Shown: positions 11,003-22,124 of the stretch, in pieces | How the letters are laid out: each line of letters opens with the position of its first letter | How positions within the stretch are numbered: position 1 is the first letter of the stretch | The notes under the pieces: generated by a model | The model's input: the letters and a program-made list of their open reading frames with translations, nothing else | Told to the model about the DNA's origin: nothing | The model's database searches: none | DNA from: Amaurobius ferox | Taxonomy: Eukaryota > Arthropoda > Arachnida > Araneae > Amaurobiidae | Length of the DNA stretch: 64,000 nucleotides | Assembly (NCBI GenBank): GCA_951213105.1 | Contig: OX578150.1 | Location: forward strand, 26,806,107-26,870,106 | Direction: 5' to 3' | Translations under genes and position numbers: made by a program

Positions 11003-11404
11003 ATCCAGCACAGGGGCGGCAAATAGGGGGCGCGAGGGGGCGCGGTCGCGCCCCCAAATTTTTCCTCGTCGTCTATCGGCTTCTTCCTTTTTTTATCGAC
11101 TGTCACTGGTCAATTTTCTCACGCTATGGCGCTTCAAAAGAGCCAATCTTCACAGTGAAGTTCCCAATTCCGGCTGGAACGAATCCTTTTCAAATTGAAA
11201 AGATTGGGGTGATGTTACCCTTTTCACTCGAAAATTTCAAGTGTCCGATTAAATGTATGTGTAGTTAGTGCATGCTCATCCATTCCTTCTGCTAGAAATG
11301 CATTTCAGCAGCTCAATGCATTATATTTTTTCATAGAAACATTATATAGTGATATGCTATTTTCGGAAATATTCGCTCATCAACAAATACTTTTTCTGGA
11401 GGCT

Positions 11405-12365
11405 CTTCAACTCTACAATCACTAAGTGATACGATGTGGTTGGTCTTCCAGAGTTAAGGCCATAAAAGCACTACTTGATAATTTTGAAGTGGTGATTTTA
11501 ACACTGGAAGAATTATCTGATAACGATTCTCCTGTCAGTGGTGGAAGACTTGAAGCCCTTTAAACATGCATGACATCGTTTGAATTTTTGTTCACTTTGT
11601 ATTGAATAGTGATCAATACAATACTCTCTCAAAGCATCTTCAGTCATCTGATCTTAATTTTCAGACTGTGCAAGCTTTGGCTAAAGCTACTATTGAAACT
11701 GTTAGTTCTTTTCGCACTGATGCATATTTCAATCAAGTGTGGAGTTTTGTGACAGAACTTTGCGAAAAAAATTCTTATTCTGGACCAAAACTGAAAAGGC
11801 GTAATAAAATTCCAAGCTAATTCGGAGGCGCAGAAAAAAATCCCCATGATGATGTTAAATCATATCACAGAATCAATATTCAATATGAAATTATAGATTC
11901 AGTATCTAATGAAATTGAGACAAGATTTAATGAGAACAATATATCTGTTTTGTTTGCCGTTAGTTCAGCATTATCGGGATCAGATGTCGAAAAAGAAAAT
12001 GTTTCAACCATATGCAAAGTATATGACTTCCAGAAAGAGGAATTGCTGTGTGAATTGCGACTGTTTTATTCAATGGTGAAAAATGAAAACATAGACCATC
12101 CCAATTTTAAAAGTCGCCTGGATTATTTTTAAGAGCGGAATTTAATAAATGTGTTTCATGTTATAATATTATTCGTTAAATTGTTTTTGACCGTGCCAAT
12201 CAGCTCAACTAGTTGTGAAAGGTCTTTTTAGTGTCTTAGGAGACTGAAAAATTATTTTCGTAGTACATTGGGGCAAGAAAGACTTTCATTTTTAGCTATT
12301 TTAGCTGTAGAACAAGATATACCACTGGATTATGATGAAGAACTTCAATATAAGGTAAATAAATA
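11405..12365 (+). pseudogene. hAT transposase remnant
   Basis: Near 11420 a frame recalls the SLSDT(R)W region and a following 'KAIKALLDNFE...LTLEELSDNDSP' stretch. An open piece at 11602-11820 has the helical 'DLNFQTVQALAKATIETVSSFRTD' pattern. A further piece at 11950-12132 ends in NFKSRLDYF. The C-terminal dimerisation region is at 12174-12358: PISSTSCERSF, then LRRLKNYFRSTLGQERLS and LAILAVEQDI, the conserved hAT pattern. Several frameshifts separate the pieces. A TAG directly follows CERSF, where the family continues with S.LRR. The same TAG is in all later copies of the block, so inactivation came before the internal duplication. Confidence 0.8.
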
Positions 12366-12414
12366 TAAATATTTGTATTTAGAAAAATTATGTTAACAAC
12401 AATTATGTTAACAC

Positions 12415-13200
12415 AATTATGTACAAAAATTACGTTAACAACAATTATTTTTCTCAACATCAATTCAATTTTGTGATCTCTCCCCCCCCCCCAATAAGCC
12501 TTAATCAGCTAGGACACATTAAAATATTTTGGTCTCATTTTCTCTCTAGCATTAGAATAAAACTAATATTCGTTAAATTGTTTTTGACCGTGCCAATCAG
12601 CTCAACTAGTTGTGAAAGGTCTTTTTAGTGTCTTAGTTATGAAAAGTCTTTTTAGTGTCTTAGTGTCTTAGTTATGAAAGTCTTTTTAGTGTCTTAGTTA
12701 TGAAAGGTCTTTTTAGTGTCTTAGTTAAAAATTACGTTAACAACAATTATTTTTCTCAACATCAATTCAATTTTGTGATCTCTCCCCCCCCCCCAATAAG
12801 CCTTAATCAGCTAGGACACATTAAAATATTTTGGTCTCATTTTCTCTCTAGCATTAGAATAAAACTAATATTCGTTAAATTGTTTTTGACCGTGCCAATC
12901 AGCTCAACTAGTTGTGAAAGGTCTTTTTAGTGTCTTAGGAGACTGAAAAATTATTTTCGTAGTACATTGGGGCAAGAAAGACTTTCATTTTTAGCTATTT
13001 TAGCTGTAGAACAAGATATACCACTGGATTATGATGAAGAACTTCAATATAAGGTAAATAAATATAAATATTTGTATTTAGAAAAATTATGTTAACAACA
13101 ATTATGTTAACACAATTATGTACAAAAATTACGTTAACAACAATTATTTTTCTCAACATCAATTCAATTTTGTGATCTCTCCCCCCCCCCCCCCCCTCTC
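12415..13200 (+). repeat. Internal duplications within the hAT element
   Basis: The block starting AAATTACGTTAACAACAATT occurs at about 12426, 12728 and 13127. The dimerisation-domain block starting GTTAAATTGTTTTTGACC occurs at about 12177, 12572 and 12874. Between 12600 and 12725 a short AGTTATGAAAG.TCTTTTTAG word is repeated four times. This is nested tandem duplication with a spacing near 302 bp. Confidence 0.75.
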
Positions 13201-13299
13201 CGTTAACAAACATTTTATTTATTCCATATTGTGAGTTCTGATACATACAAAGCTCGCACCCCCAAATGGAATGCTGAAATGCCGCCCCTGATCCAGCAT

Positions 13300-13616
13300 A
13301 TTATGCAGTTTAAACCTTAATGATCGATCACCATGCAGATGAATTTAAAATCTTTGTATTCGTTCAAAGGTAAAGCTTATTGAAATAAAATTTATGAAAA
13401 TGCGAAATTACAAAAATTTTGTTGAAAATTTGCATATTATAGTCACAAAATTATTAAAATGTTATTCGGACAATAATATAGTTTTTTTCATTAGCGTTCA
13501 ATATTAAATAGAAATTAATCACTTTGTAATAAGTATTTTATCGATCGGAGTGTTTTTATTTTTAAAATATTTACAATTTCAATTTCAATTTATTTGTGGA
13601 ATTAATCTTCGTTTTT
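13300..13616. other. Unassigned AT-rich sequence
   Basis: No gene or repeat end recognised. Confidence 0.4.
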
Positions 13617-14358
13617 AATTTCCCTGCAATACATGGTAATGTATAGGGAAAGTATTGGAATCATGTCGAAAATCGCAACTCGAGTTTTCGACGGATCTAC
13701 ACGTTTCGAGACCTCTAGAATACGAAAAAACCATTTTTAGCGTAACGTCTGTGTGTCTGTCTGTCTGTGCAGATTTTGTATCCACTCTAACTAAAAAACT
13801 AATACACCGAATTTCACAAAATTTTGTAGGTAAGTCACTTGTGGATGAGTCTGCTGATTAGTTTTGGGTACGATTCGGTAAAAAAGAACCCGCCTTTATT
13901 TGCGAAATGGCCCGCAAAAGCTTGTATCCACTCTAGCTGTAAAACTAATGGACCGAATTTCACAAAATTCGGTAGATGAGTCACGTAAAGGTCACCCTGG
14001 TGCTGATTGGATTTTGGGACAATTCAGAAAAAAATACCTGCCTTTTTTTGCAGAATGGCCCGCAAAAATTGTGCCAATCTAAATTAAAAGCTACGTATGC
14101 TCAAATGTATCCATTAAATGCTTGTTTAATACGTAATTTTTAACGAAGAAAAGAATAAGACCAACCCCATTACACTAGGACTAGCCGTTCTCGAGACATA
14201 TTAGTTTTTTTCGTATATCTCCACGCCACCTTTGAAAATAAGTCCAGTTATCAAATGAGAACAAAAATTGAATTAAAAGTGAATTAAATTTAATTGAAAT
14301 AAAGAGAACGTGGATATAAGTCTGCAGGGAAAGTCATGTGCTGCCCACATCAGATTTT
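13617..14358 (+). mobile_element. Family A interspersed element, copy A2
   Basis: Complete: hairpin with TTTCCCTGCA...TAGGGAAAG, second hairpin GTCGAAAATCG...GTTTTCGAC, TGTCTGTCTGTCTGTGCAG microsatellite at about 13752, two core units (13781 and 13925), a CCGTTCTCGAGACATAT block, and the end CTGCAGGGAAAGTCATGTGC. It is separated by only 16 bp from the DNA element that follows. Confidence 0.75.
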
Positions 14359-14830
14359 TACTTATACGAGTATACAGGGTGATTAAAAAAAGACGAGACA
14401 AACTTTACGAGGTGATAGTATACACCAAACTAAGCGTTTTCCGTCATAGTTTACCGGGTTGGAAATGAAATGTAAAGGCGCCAAACACAAGAATGACTTA
14501 AAAGTTATAAAATGACATTTAATAAACCATAATATTATATTAATGGCTCAAAAGAGCGACCGCCAACCTGAATGCACGTCTCACAGCGGCGATGGAGGGA
14601 TTGGCGAATTCTCTCGAACAGACCAGACATCGGTGTTTCTATCAGTAATTTTGCCCGGAGGGGCGAATGGAATTTTAGGGGGGCAAGATTACTGTTTACC
14701 CTATATAAATATATCTAAATGCTGTGTCACATAAATAGAGACTAGGTTAACATAAAATGTCTTCGAGGGGGGCGAATACTTGTCTCCGGGGGGGGGGGGG
14801 TATGTCTGAAAGAAACACTGCAGGCATATC

Positions 14831-14879
14831 GCGCACATCGGCAGCAGCGGCCGATGTGCGCGGGAGAGAAATCTCTCCC
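14831..14879. other. Two adjacent perfect GC-rich hairpins
   Basis: The first has 12-bp arms GCGCACATCGGC and GCCGATGTGCGC with a 7-nt loop. It is followed immediately by a 7-bp stem GGGAGAG / CTCTCCC with an AAAT loop. They lie in a local GC-rich island (14755-14900) inside the DNA element. The function is unknown. Confidence 0.75.
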
Positions 14880-15137
14880 GACGAGTTCCTCTTCAGATTC
14901 AAGGGGGAGTGTCGACGAGACTCTTGAGATATCCCCCACAAAAAGAATGTCAAGACACCACAGATCGGGAGATTGGCCTCTCAAAAGATGGAGCTGCGAA
15001 AAACTGCTGCAAACTGATAAGGCCGTACATTCGGTGTTGCGAAGATTTGCATAGAAATCTTGTTCTTACCCAGATAAAATTTGTATACGTGGTTTTCTTC
15101 TTCAACCAGAAAATAACAATTAGAATGGCGCTTTTTG

Positions 15138-16622
15138 CTTTCCCTGCTGCGATACATTAGGGAAAGTATTGGAATCATGCCGAAAATTGCAACTCGAGTT
15201 TTCGACGAATCTACACGTTTCGAGACATCTAGAATACGAAAAAAACTACTTTTAGTGTGACGTCAGTGTATCTGTGCAGATTTTGTATCCACTCTAACTA
15301 AAAAACTAATGGACCGAATTTCATAAAATTTGGTAAGTCACTTGTGGTGATTACATTTTGGTACAATTCGGAAAAAAATAACCTGCCTTTTTTTGTAAAA
15401 TGGCCCATAAAAATCACCAAAATCTGAAATAAAAAACTACGTATGCTCAAATATATCCATTAAATACGTGTTTAATAGGTAATTTTTAACGAAGAAAAGA
15501 ATAAGACCAACCCCATTACACTAGGATTAACCGTTCTCGAAATATTTTAGTTTTTTTGAATTTTCTCTACGCCACCTTTGAAAATAAGTCCAGTTATCAA
15601 ATGGGAACGAAAATTTAATTAAAAGTGAATTAAATTAAATTAAACAAAATATCTGATGTGGGCAGCTTTCCTTATATAATGCAATAAATATACTACTTTT
15701 ACAGTAAAAAAAGATAGATTATTTTTATAGTACTTATTTATATTCTTTCCAAGATATTGAATTTTCCAAATCGTCATCATCAATGAATCGTCATTGATTT
15801 AGCGCCATTTTTATCCATTTGGCGAATTTTTCGTTAATTTAGCAACATTTAAAAAAGTTACCAAGTTGGCGACATTCCACCAAATTCGTCGCCAAAATCT
15901 CGCCAAGCGTTATGGACGAAGAAATAAGTCATTCTTACAGCAGATAAATGACTATTGGCGTTCAAATACAAAAGTATTACTCAAAGTATCTTTTTTCATG
16001 AATGGAACGAGCTAGATCCACGGGAATGATGTCGCCTAATTTATCGCTTGGTATTACATATGAAAAGTGAACATGTTTCTCAATAGGAAATATTTCTTTT
16101 TTATTTTATATGACTTTTTGATAATTTTTTTGAAAAATGTGCAATATCTCGAGAACGGTTCATGTTAGTGTTCTAAAATTCATGTTAATCGTTTTCTAAT
16201 GAAAAATTACATAAAAAATGTCTATTTACGTAACTTTATTAGCGGTTTTGATTTTTTGACGATTTTTTCAAAATTTCACTTGAAAATTTAGGGGGTTCTG
16301 AACATTCGATTGCGTGTAAAAACAATAGGCTTCCAGTGTTTACGGATTGTGATTTTTGTACCAAATTTCGTTCGAATCGGTCCATTCGTTCGTCAGTTAT
16401 CGTCTCCACAGACTCACCGACACACACACACAAACATCACTTCAAAAATGTTTTATTCGTGATCAGGGATGCTTGAAACGTGCTCTCCCGTCGAAAACTC
16501 GAATTCGAATTTTCAACCCCGTCACAATACTTTCCTTATACATTATGTATATAAGGAAAGTAATAAAGAGAACTTGAACATAAGTCTGCAGGGAAAGTCA
16601 TGTGCTGTCCACATCATATTTT
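15138..16622 (+). mobile_element. Family A element, copy A3, split by B3
   Basis: The left part, 15138-15649, has a degraded terminal hairpin (CTTTCCCTGC then TTAGGGAAAG), a second hairpin and only one core unit. The right part, 16563-16622, supplies the missing end (AATAAAGAGAAC, TGCAGGGAAAGTCATGTGC). Joining the two across 15650-16562 matches the corresponding stretch of A2, so B3 inserted into A3. Confidence 0.75.
15650..16562 (-). mobile_element. Family B element, copy B3, nested in A3
   Basis: Its edges are defined by the interrupted A3. It runs from ATCTGATGTGGGCAGC at 15651 to the hairpin arm TATAAGGAAAGT at 16551-16562. This gives the best-defined family B boundaries in the window: the element ends right at the hairpin arm on one side and at the ATCTGATG word on the other, with only A/T bases at the junctions and no clear TSD. 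The ACTTTCC core of the subterminal word is shortened to AGCTTTCC here. Confidence 0.78.
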
Positions 16623-16806
16623 CAAGTTTGCGGAGCGGCCGCTTCCCAACGAGTAAGCATCAACTCTTCTTTTAATCACCCTGTATAATAAGAAAGACAC
16701 ATAATTTAAATATTGGATTTAACAAATTACTCACAATTTTGTCCCCTCCGCACCTAAAGTTATATCATTGTGTAGCGTCATTGGAATTTTCTATTACTTG
16801 TTTAAA

Positions 16807-16880
16807 AACATCTAATGCGGGCAACACATGACTTTCCTTACATAATGTAATGAATTAACTACTTTTACAGTTAAAAAAAT
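16807..16880 (-). mobile_element. Truncated family B end, first of a tandem series
   Basis: About 74 bp of the B end (TCTAATGCGGGCAACACATG, ACTTTCCTTACATAATG, CTACTTTTACAGT) is followed directly by a second complete end beginning TTGATGTAGGCGGCACATG. It is a tandem duplication of the terminus. Confidence 0.7.
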
Positions 16881-17780
16881 TTGATGTAGGCGGCACATGA
16901 CTTTCCTTATATAATGCAATGTATTTACTATTTTTATAGTAAAAACAAAATAGGTTATTCTTATAGCAGATATTTATATTTTTTACAAGATATCGAATTT
17001 GCGTCAAATAGTCGTTATTTTCATCAATTTAGCGTCATTTTTATCCATTTGGCGAGAATTTCTTTGATTTGGTAACATTTAAAAAAGTGCCAAGTTGCCG
17101 AAATTCCGCCAAATTTATCGCCAAAATCTCGCCAAGCGTTATGGAAGGAGAAATAACTTATAGCAGATAAATGACTATTGGCGTTCAAATACAAAAGTAT
17201 TGCTCAAAGTATCTTTTTTCATGAATGGAATGAGCTAGATCCAAATGAATGATGTCACCAAATTTATCGCATGATATTACATATGAAAAGTGAACTTGTT
17301 TCTCAACAGGAAATATTTTTTTTTATTTTATATGATTTTTTTAATAATTTCTTTGAAAAATGTGCAATATCTCGACAACGGTTCATGCTAGCGTTCTAAA
17401 ATTTATGTTAATCGTTTTCTAATGAAAAATTATATAAGAAATGTCTATTTGCGTAACTTTATTAGAGGTTTTGATTTTTTGATGATTTTTTCAAAATTTC
17501 ACTCGAAAATTTAGGAGGATTCTGAACATTCGATTGCGTATAAAAACAATAGGCTTCCAGTATTCACGGATTGTAATTTTTGTACCAAATTTCATTCGAA
17601 TCGGTCCATTCGTTCGTCAGTTATCGTCTCCACAGACTCACTAACACACACACACAGACATCACCTCAAAATTGTTCGATTCGTGATCAGGGATGCTCTA
17701 AACGTGCTCTCCCGTCGAAAACTCGAATTCGAATTTTCGACCCCGTGACAATACTTTCCTTATACATTATTGTACATAAG
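16881..17780 (-). mobile_element. Family B element, copy B4
   Basis: Full block order on the minus strand, from the ACTTTCCTTATATAATGC end through the TCTCGACAACGG block, the short TG microsatellite (17640-17660) and the GTCGAAAACTCGAATTCGAA hairpin. The terminal hairpin is incomplete: after TTATACATTATTGTACATAAG the expected GGAAAG arm is lost and sequence from the inside of the next copy (B5) begins. Confidence 0.72.
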
Positions 17781-18618
17781 AAAACAAAAAATGTTATTAT
17801 TATAGTAATTACTTATATTCCTTCCAAGATATTGAATTTTCTTCAATTAGTCATCATTTCCATTGATTTGGCGTCATTTTTATCCATTTAGCGAGATTTT
17901 CGTTCATTTGGCAACATTTAAAAATATCGCCAAGTTGGCGACACTCCGCCGAATTCGTCGCCAAATGTTCTGGACGGAGAAATGAGTTATTCTTACAGCA
18001 GATAAATGACTATTGGCGTTCAAAGACGTTCAAAAGTATTACTCAAAGTATCTTTTCTCGTTAATAGAACGAGTTAGATCCACGAGACAACTCAACAGTT
18101 AATATTATTTTTTAATTTATGGGATTTTTTGATAAATTTATTTGAAAAATGTGCAATAACTCGAGAACGGTTCATGCTAGCGTTCTAAAGTTTATGTTAA
18201 TCGCTTTCTAAGGAAAAATTACATAAGGTATGCATATTTGCGTACCTTTATTAAAGGTTTTGATATTTTGATGATTTTTTCAAAATTTCACTCGAAAATT
18301 TTTTTGGGGGGAAGAGGGTTCTGGACATTCGATTGTGTTTTAAAACAATAAGCTTCCAGTATTCATGGATTGTGATTTTTGTACCAAATTTCATTCGAAT
18401 CGCTCCATTCGTTCGGGAGGTATCGTCTCCACAGGTTCACTGACATACACACACACACACAGACACATACTTTCACACACATACACACAGACATCACCTC
18501 AAAAGTGTTCGATTTGTGATCAGGGATGCTTGAAACGTGCTCTCCCGTCAAAATCTCGAATTCGAATTTTCGACCCCGTCACAATACTTTCCTTATATAT
18601 TATGTATATAAGGAAAGT
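17781..18618 (-). mobile_element. Family B element, copy B5, fused to B4
   Basis: It lacks the ATCTGATG end and starts at the AAAACAAAAAATGTTATT segment, which corresponds to the region about 60 bp inside other copies. It then continues normally to an intact terminal hairpin at 18588-18618. B4 and B5 are therefore joined head to tail with loss of sequence at the junction. The microsatellite is at 18443-18492. Confidence 0.72.
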
Positions 18619-18734
18619 AAAAATATACGCTAACTCTAATACTTCTTGAGTTATTTTCTTAATCCATGACTTTTCTTGACACCAAAGAATTTCGCTGGCT
18701 TTCATTAGAGATAAGAGAATCCAAACATCCACCA

Positions 18735-19025
18735 TCTTTGATCATCCTAAACCCTATCTTCCAAGCATTGACTTAGATATATGCAACAGTCACAAAACCG
18801 ATTGCTTCAAAATCGATAATTGATACTCTTCAGGAAATGGTCCTCTTTCTGCCACTCCAATCGAACGAAAGACAGCTGGATTCTTCGAATACTCATGAAG
18901 AATCTTTAATTGCGTCGCTCTTCTTCAAGTGCGCTTCTCTTGAGACATATGTACATTACAAATGCAAAACGCAATTAGGGATTTTCTTTGAAAAGTCATT
19001 GCTAATGAGGGAAAATTTAAGTTCC
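18735..19025 (+). repeat. Repeat family H, copy H1
   Basis: Shares the ATCGATAATTGATACTCTTC, CCAATCGAACGAAAG, GGATTCTTCGAATA and TTGAGACATA blocks with 22880-23130 and, more weakly, with 27905-28110. The open frame at 18837-19028 is not conserved between copies, so no gene is called. Confidence 0.5.
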
Positions 19026-19029
19026 TGAG

Positions 19030-19480
19030 ATTATGACAAGGTTTTTGTATTTGAACAGTTTCAACTTTTAAATTTAGAGAAGATTAAGTTTCAGTTTCTG
19101 CTTAATCTTTGGGGTAATAGCACAGAATAATGTAATCACACTTAATGCAGTTTACAAGAAAATAAAATAGAAAACTTTATTTGGATAAATATCCAACTTT
19201 AATTGGAAGAAAATGTAGACTGGGTTACTCTGCTAGTCGAAAACTCTCGTTAAAAAAAATCATAAAAATCGGCATATTAGATTCCAAGAGCACACTAGAC
19301 AAATTTGAATTCAATCAATGGTCATACTGCAAATTACTAAATGGATAAATCTCCAAGGATATCATTCGTTTAAAAATAAAATCATGGAAACGAGCTATTT
19401 GGAATTCAAGAATACACTAAGGATAGCTATAAATTCAATAAATTGTCATAATTAAAATTTGAATGCGTGCTGGATTTCTT
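19030..19480. repeat. Degenerate flank of the 146-bp satellite
   Basis: Contains words such as CATATTAGATTC, ATTCAA.AA.TGGTCATA and ATAGCTATAAATTCAATAAA, which resemble the satellite monomer but with large gaps. It is probably an old edge of the array. Confidence 0.45.
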
Positions 19481-19484
19481 AAAT

Positions 19485-20830
19485 AATGATCAGATCTGCG
19501 GATTCTGAACTTTCATGTAAAAATTAAATATGAAAACGGATTGTTTAGGTCGTAATTCAATTGGTGATAATTCAAATCGTCATAATTCAATTTGAATGTG
19601 TGCTTGATTTGGTCTAAAATACTGAGCACATCTGCAGGCCTCGATCTTTAGGCTTAAAAAATTCTAAAAACGAGCCATTTAGATTTAGGGAACACATTGG
19701 TGATAGCTATAAATTCCATAAATGGTCAAAATTCAATTTGAATGTGTGCTTGATTTGGTCAAAAATACTGAACAAATCTGCAGGCCTCGATCTTTCGGTT
19801 TAAAAAACAATGAGAATGGGCCATTTAGATTTAGAGAACACATTTCTGATAGCTATAAATTCCATAAATGGTCATAATTCAATTTGAATGTGTGCTTGAT
19901 TTGGTCAAAAATACTGAGCAAATATGCAGGCCTCGATCTTTCGGTTTAAAAAACAATGAAAATGGGCCATTTACATTTAGAGAACACATTGGTGATAGCT
20001 ATAAATTCCATAAATGGTCATAATTCAATTTGAACGTGTGCTTGATTTGGTCAAAAATACTGAGCAAATCTGCAGGCCTCGATCTTTCGGTTTAAAAAAC
20101 AATGAGAATGGGCCATTTAGATTTAGAGAACACATTGCTGATAGCTATAAATTCCATAAATGGTCATAATTCAATTTGAATGTGTGCTTAATTTGGTCAA
20201 AAATACTGAGCAAATCTGCAGGCCTCGATCTTTCGGTTTAAAAAACAGTGAAAATGGGCCATTTAGATTTAGAGAACACATTGGTGATAGCTATAAATTC
20301 CATAAATGGCCATAATTTAATTTGAATGTGTGTTTGATTTGGTCAAAAACACTGAGCACATCTGCAGGCCTGGATCTTTCGGTTTAAAAAATAATGAAAA
20401 TGCGCCATTTAGATTTAGAGAACACATTGCTGATAGCTATATATCCATACCTGGTCATAATTCAATTTGAATGTGTACTTGATTTGGTCAAACATACTGA
20501 GAAAATCTGCAGGCCTCGATCATTCGGTTTAAAAAATATTGAAAATTGGCCATTTAGATTCAGAGAACACATTGCTGATAGCTATAAATTCCATAAATGA
20601 TCATAATTGAATTTGAATGTGTGCTTGATTTGGTCAAAAATACTGAACAAATCTGCAGGCCTCGATCTTTCGGTTTAAAAAACAATGAAAATGGGCCATT
20701 TAGATTTAGAGAACACGTTAGTGATAGCTATAAATTCCATAAATGGCCACAATTCAATTTGAATGCGTGCTTGATTTGGTCAAAAGTATAGAGTAAATCT
20801 GCAATTCGAGAACAGATTGTTTAGATTGAG
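19485..20830. repeat. Satellite array, 146-bp monomer, about nine units
   Basis: The word CAGGCCTCGATCTTTCGGTT (or a near copy) starts at 19635, 19781, 19927, 20073, 20219, 20365, 20510 and 20656. The spacing is therefore 146 bp in six of seven steps and 145 bp in the other. Monomers are about 90-95% alike by eye and also share ATAGCTATAAATTCCATAAA. The outer units are more diverged, as expected for an array homogenised from within. Confidence 0.92.
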
Positions 20831-20929
20831 AACATACCGGTGATAGCTACAAATGAATAATCATAATACAAATTTGAAATCAGTCTCGATTTAGTTAAAA
20901 ATGTGATATAAATTTTCAAGTCGAAGCCC

Positions 20930-21590
20930 TTATTTTAAAACACATTAAGTAGTTTTTTAAATAAAAATTAAAATAATAATCACACCCATATAATATGAAG
21001 AGATCACGGGACCCTCATCAAAATAAAAAATGGCATCCATCTTTTTTCCCAATGTAAAAATCGTGATTTTTAAAGTTCTTTTAAATTTATATTTAATGCT
21101 GCATCCGTCCTAAACCCGCTTTATTTTTGCGTATTTTCTGTGCATCTATATTCTGTGCCAACGCAATTACAATATTTTTGAGTTTAAATGATCGTCAAAC
21201 TTTGATTATTTCTAGAACGAAGTCTAATTTTAATGGATGCAGAATGTAAACAAGTGACTGCAAGATGAGTTGTATAAGAATTGCTGAATTTTTTTTACGC
21301 AAAATTATTTAACTCTGGAGTCTGGAATAAAAGTTTATGAATGAAATATTCACTGTTTTTACATAGAGAGCCACATGATTTATACTTGAATGACGTCATT
21401 CGAATAAAGTTTATTTTTTTCGATGAAGTTTTAAGTCTTCAAATATAATAAATTATTGTAGTACTGTGATATTTTAAAATATATCGCAATTTAGAGATGT
21501 TTATATAAAATTGCATTTCAGTTGGAAAGTGTTTCATAATCAATGCTTCATGTATGATTGATCTTTCTTGTTTAATTATTCCTTTGCAAT
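20930..21590 (-). repeat. Repeat E, copy E1
   Basis: Opposite orientation to 24195-25205. Shared blocks are AAGAGATCACG, GGCATCCATC, ATCGTGATTTTTAAAGTTC, AACTTTGATTATTTCTAGAA, TTGAATGACGTCATTCGAAT, TTCGATGAAGTTTTAAGTC, and GAAAGTGTTTCATAATCAAT followed by TGATTGATCTTTCTTG. It is non-coding. It includes a TGACGTCA palindrome (21391). Confidence 0.6.
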
Positions 21591-22019
21591 GTCACCCGTA
21601 ATTCGAAATTTTGAAATATTAAATATTTTCGATAACCCGAAAGCTGAGGCGGATCAAATAAAATCAAAACCAAGATTCTAGCTAGAGTGGAAGTTTTCAA
21701 TAATTATTCAAAATAGTTTTACATTTTTAAATTATCCCTTTACACCGTCACCACAATATCGAATTTTTCAAAATTTTAGATTTTCCCCATGGCTTCGCAG
21801 CTCAGACGGATCAAATGACATAAAAACCCATATCCTGGCTATAGTGAAAGTGGTCGATAATTTTAATACATTACCTTCTAACTCAGTCTATTCAGTGCAT
21901 CATATATAGATTTATGCATTCAGAAAAAAAAGCAACCATGTTTTCATTTTTTTTAAATCATTCTTACAAATTGATAAGTACATGATTGTAAATAACTCAA
22001 CGTCCCAATCAAGATTCTA
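21591..22019. repeat. Two related AT-rich units, unnamed
   Basis: The segments at 21600-21710 and 21735-21850 resemble one another (TTGCAATGTCACC.GTAATTCG / TTTACACCGTCACCACAATATCG; GAGGCGGATCAAATAAAATCAA / CAGACGGATCAAATGACATAAA; GCTAGAGTGGAAGT / GCTATAGTGAAAGT). They form a two-unit tandem repeat of about 125 bp. No function is visible. Confidence 0.5.
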
Positions 22020-22090
22020 ACCCAGGATCTTCGTCTGATCTGCCACGATCTATCCATTAAGTTACTAAGACGATATTATTTCCTTGTATA
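22020..22090 (-). mobile_element. tRNA-like SINE head, degenerate
   Basis: On the minus strand an A-box-like TAGTAACTTAATGGATAGA is followed after about 32 nt by a B-box-like GGGTTAGAATC. The spacing fits a tRNA-type pol III promoter, but the sequence does not fold as a clean tRNA, so I read it as an old SINE head. Confidence 0.4.
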
Positions 22091-22124
22091 GCTAAATTGA
22101 TCGCTAAATTGTAGTAAACGTTCA

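Larger units (their letters stand above)
11003..13298 (+). mobile_element. hAT-superfamily DNA transposon (non-functional) with TIRs and 8-bp TSD
   Basis: The element body is 11011-13290. Its ends are CAGGGGCGGCA and the exact inverse TGCCGCCCCTG, and it is flanked by the perfect 8-bp direct repeat ATCCAGCA (11003-11010 and 13291-13298). An 8-bp TSD is the hAT signature. Inside are transposase remnants of the zinc-finger/ZMYM-like hAT type. An internal segment is duplicated, with poly-C tracts at 12482, 12783 and 13180. Stops and frameshifts make it dead, although the ends are intact and could be mobilised in trans. Confidence 0.88.
14375..16683. mobile_element. DNA element with CAGGGTGATTAAAA inverted termini, carrying nested A3 and B3
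   Basis: The left end CAGGGTGATTAAAA (14375-14388) and right end TTTTAATCACCCTG (16670-16683) are perfect inverses, and TA flanks both. A TA duplication with this kind of end is usual for Tc1/mariner-like elements, but no transposase motif was recognised. The host part is 14375-15137 plus 16623-16683. The rest is a family A element (A3), which itself contains a family B element (B3). Confidence 0.7.

Noticed and set aside
16356..18649. Recurring open frames of the type YQISFESVHSFVSYRLHRL in several copies
   Set aside because: The frame recurs because the DNA repeat recurs. The frames differ in start, stop and reading across the microsatellite, and indels between copies are not multiples of three.
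19485..20830. Possible CRISPR-like array
   Set aside because: The repeats are contiguous 146-bp monomers with no unique spacers, and the genome is eukaryotic.
21391..21398. TGACGTCA palindromes in E and F repeats as cAMP-response sites
   Set aside because: They match the word but are inside decayed repeats far from any promoter that I can support.
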